Shown here in pieces: positions 62,237 through 64,000 of a stretch of DNA of 64,000 nucleotides (its first letter is position 1; every line of letters starts with the position of its first letter). This DNA comes from UBA10347 sp905182135. Lineage in GTDB: Bacteria; Actinomycetota; Acidimicrobiia; Acidimicrobiales; UBA10347. The notes beneath the pieces are model-generated. The model made no database searches. It saw only the letters and a list, made by a program, of their open reading frames with translations, and had not been told where the DNA came from. The translations under genes and the position numbers were made by a program. The stretch is from positions 60,060 to 124,059 of the forward strand of contig CAWUSE010000007.1 in assembly GCA_963925805.1 (NCBI GenBank), written 5' to 3'.

Positions 62237-63543
62237 TGGGGAACGACGTGACCGAAACCGGATCAGCAGCGACAGCCTGGAACAGCATTGCGGACGCGTC
62301 GCTGAAGAAGTTGGTTAGTGCTGGCGAGGTGACGGGGGAACTGGCGCTCGACGCTGTGCTCGAGATTTTTGGTCATGTCGCTCTGACTCCCGAGATCATT
62401 AACCAGATTCGTCAGTATTTTGGTCAGCGAGGCGTGGTCTTGACCGGTGACCCTGACGTCGACACGGTTCCAACTGACGTCGAGATCACCAAAGAACTCG
62501 TCGGCGAACTCATGGCCGAACTCGAGGATGACCCGGTCACTGGCGAAGAACGCCGCATGGCCCGTCGATCGCGACTCGAAGCGGTGGGTTGGGCGACGAG
62601 CCTCGATGGCAGCGGTTCGGCAGACTCTGTTCGTGTCTATCTGAAAGAGATAGGACGGGTCCCGTTGCTTACGGGACCCGACGAAGTTCGCCTGGCCAAG
62701 CGTATGGAAGCAGGGCTCGAAGCGGTCGATGAACTTGCGGTATTGAACGCCGAGGGCAAGCTCGAATCTCTTGATTTCGCTAGTCGCCGCAAGCTGCAAC
62801 GCCGAGTGCGCGACGGTGATCGTGCCCGCCAGGAAATTATCCAGGCCAACTTGCGCCTCGTGGTGTCTATCGCGAAGCGTTATGTGGGACGCGGGATGCC
62901 GCTGCTGGACCTGGTGCAAGAAGGCAATCTTGGCCTCATGCGAGCGGTGCAAAAGTTCGACCACAGCAAGGGCTTCAAGTTCTCGACCTATGCCACTTGG
63001 TGGATCCGTCAAGCAATCTCTCGTGCCATTGCCGATCAGGCTCGGACCATTCGTATTCCGGTTCATATGGTCGAAACCATCAACCGAGTGCGCCGGACCC
63101 AACGTGACATGTTGCAAAAACTCGAACGTGAGCCCACCATTGCGGAACTAGCGATCGAAGTTGACCTGACTCCAGAGAGAGTGCGTGAGATCTTGCGTAT
63201 TTCACTCGATCCGGTGTCACTCGAAGCGCCTGTTGGCGAAGACGACTCACAACTTGGTGATTTCATCGAAGACGAGAACGCTGATCGCCCCGCAGACGTG
63301 GCCGCCCGAGCGATGCTTAGCAACGATGTACTCGAAGCGTTGGAAGAGCTCAATGATCGAGAAAAAGAGGTCGTACGTATGCGTTTTGGCCTCATTGATG
63401 GCCGAGCCCGCACTCTCGAAGAAGTTGGTCGTGCATTCGGTGTAACACGTGAACGTATTCGCCAGATCGAGTCCAAAACTCTCGCCAAGCTAAGGCATCC
63501 ACAGCGCAGCGAAAAGCTCCGCGATTATCTAGACGCAAGTTAA
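62236..63543 (+). CDS. rpoD: principal sigma factor RpoD (SigA)
   Basis: A 435-residue sigma-70 factor. Region 1.2 ADSVRVYLKEIGRVPLLTGPDE, region 2 QEIIQANLRLVVSIAKRYVGRGMPLLDLVQEGNLGLMRAVQKFDHSKGFKFSTYATWWIRQAI, region 3 and region 4.2 TLEEVGRAFGVTRERIRQIES, all canonical. The N-terminal region 1.1 is short. GTG 62236 overlaps the dnaG stop; GTG 62248 is an alternative. It is followed by tRNA-Asn. Confidence 0.96.
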   Translation: MGNDVTETGSAATAWNSIADASLKKLVSAGEVTGELALDAVLEIFGHVALTPEIINQIRQYFGQRGVVLTGDPDVDTVPTDVEITKELVGELMAELEDDPVTGEERRMARRSRLEAVGWATSLDGSGSADSVRVYLKEIGRVPLLTGPDEVRLAKRMEAGLEAVDELAVLNAEGKLESLDFASRRKLQRRVRDGDRARQEIIQANLRLVVSIAKRYVGRGMPLLDLVQEGNLGLMRAVQKFDHSKGFKFSTYATWWIRQAISRAIADQARTIRIPVHMVETINRVRRTQRDMLQKLEREPTIAELAIEVDLTPERVREILRISLDPVSLEAPVGEDDSQLGDFIEDENADRPADVAARAMLSNDVLEALEELNDREKEVVRMRFGLIDGRARTLEEVGRAFGVTRERIRQIESKTLAKLRHPQRSEKLRDYLDAS

Positions 63544-63571
63544 TTCCGAGGCGCTATCGTATGGCCTTCCT

Positions 63572-63644
63572 TCCGGGGTAGCTCAGCTGGCAGAGCATCG
63601 GACTGTTAATCCGCAGGTCGTGGGTTCGAACCCCACCCCCGGAG
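63572..63644 (+). tRNA. tRNA-Asn (anticodon GTT)
   Basis: Acceptor TCCGGGG pairs with CCCCGGA; the anticodon arm holds CTGTTAA with GTT; T-arm GTGGGTTCGAACCCCAC; discriminator G at 63644. CCA is not encoded. It lies 28 bases after rpoD. Confidence 0.95.
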
Positions 63645-63648
63645 CCTC

Positions 63649-63690
63649 AAGAACCCTGACTTCTCAACGATTTGAGAGTCAGGGTTCTTT
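63649..63690 (+). terminator. intrinsic terminator after tRNA-Asn
   Basis: aagaaccctgac (63649-63660) pairs with gtcagggttctt (63678-63689), and an inner stem tctcaa/ttgaga with loop cgat extends the hairpin after one bulged base; the descending arm ends in TTCTTT. It would end the rpoD and tRNA transcripts, and could also be part of an attachment site. Confidence 0.8.
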
Positions 63691-63729
63691 GCGTAATGGC
63701 ATAAAAGCCAGCCAATTGCTAACGGATTG

Positions 63730-64000
63730 CTAACGAACGGTTTGAGTCGGACTGTTTTGTGTCTGAAACACCGGTTGCGATGCGTTGGCGAGGGAGCTAG
63801 CTGCTTGCTCCGTCATAAGGTCGACGACGTGCTGGTAGGTGTCTATGGTGAACGCCACCGAACTGTGGCCCAACACTGGGCTGGCGACTGCTGGGTGGAC
63901 GCCTTGTTCGAGCAGCATCGTCGCTACGGCATGGCGGCAGTCGTGTAGCTGAGTCTGTGGGTCGAGTCCGGCTTCGGCCATGAGCCTCTTGGTGGCTTTG
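63730..64000 (-). CDS. tyrosine-type site-specific integrase, C-terminal end (cut by window edge)
   Basis: The minus-strand frame is open from the window edge (codons KATKRL before the visible ATG at 63981) to TAG at 63730. It has the recombinase catalytic set: LHDCRHAVATMLLEQGVHP (His and Arg), PVLGHSS (His), and TIDTYQHVV with the nucleophilic Tyr. It ends 86 bases from the 3' end of tRNA-Asn, a common integration site, so an integrated element probably extends to the right. Only the last 90 or so residues are visible. Confidence 0.9.
   Translation of the reverse strand, partial: KATKRLMAEAGLDPQTQLHDCRHAVATMLLEQGVHPAVASPVLGHSSVAFTIDTYQHVVDLMTEQAASSLANASQPVFQTQNSPTQTVR

Noticed and set aside
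1..64000. tRNA-Sec, CRISPR arrays, rRNA genes or insertion sequences
   Set aside because: Looked for and not seen; no transposase, direct-repeat array or long tRNA-Sec cloverleaf was found.

Overview
The window reads as chromosomal DNA of a moderately high-GC actinobacterium, most probably of class Acidimicrobiia (inference). The grounds are an F420-type LLM oxidoreductase, a WXG100/EccC-like locus, several CoA-dependent lipid genes, a P450, and an actinobacterial block PhoH-YbeY-CorC-Era / UppS-RecO-GlyS / DnaG-RpoD. It carries two tRNA genes (Val-CAC and Asn-GTT) and no rRNA or CRISPR.

Layout. 1-7.4 kb: a LarA-like protein cut by the left edge, a fatty acyl-CoA reductase fused to a HAD domain, a divergent TetR gene with a perfect 17-bp inverted-repeat operator between them, an acyl-CoA dehydrogenase, an orphan Flp pilin, a dead SnoaL-like gene and an enoyl-CoA hydratase. 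7.4-11 kb: ddl and murF (cell wall), a zinc-ribbon protein with an unknown partner, tRNA-Val. 11-22.5 kb: an accessory metabolic stretch (FAD oxidoreductase, HxlR regulator, DinB remnant, two SDRs, LLM enzyme, P450, LemA plus M48 protease, beta-propeller protein).

22.8-31.2 kb is the most interesting part: a selenium island. A GH20-like hexosaminidase is followed by a PhnD/PhnC/PhnE-type ABC transporter of the kind assigned to selenium oxyanions. Convergent to it lie SenB (selenosugar synthase) and SenA (EgtB-like selenoneine synthase). Divergent from SenA is SelD/SenC, whose catalytic residue is encoded by an in-frame TGA followed at once by a SECIS-like hairpin. Together these genes could import selenium, activate it to selenophosphate, attach it to a UDP-sugar and transfer it to hercynine to make selenoneine. 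The selenophosphate synthetase is itself a selenoprotein, so its synthesis should depend on its own product.

31.3-44.5 kb: a degenerate crotonase, a CaiB-type CoA transferase, a beta-lactamase-family hydrolase, an acyl-CoA ligase with a MaoC partner, a nitroreductase pseudogene, a DUF808 membrane protein, and a cobalt-type nitrile hydratase operon (alpha with a His-rich leader, beta, activator). Then come an arylamine N-acetyltransferase-like protein with a Glu at the usual catalytic Asp position, a thioredoxin-like protein, a DMT transporter and an M1 peptidase. 44.5-49.9 kb: a minimal type VII-like secretion locus (WXG protein, small helical partner, 1364-residue EccC/EssC-like ATPase, small HTH protein) behind a well-formed promoter.

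49.9-63.5 kb: a housekeeping block (PhoH, YbeY, CorC/HlyC, Era, DinG-like helicase, UppS, RecO, GlyS, a PPDK lacking its ATP-grasp half, DnaG, RpoD). A structured leader before glyS resembles a T-box. The right end holds tRNA-Asn, a strong terminator hairpin and the C-terminal end of a tyrosine integrase, which suggests an element integrated at tRNA-Asn and continuing past the window. Short tandem duplications (15-21 bp, two copies) recur through the window, and three genes are visibly decayed.
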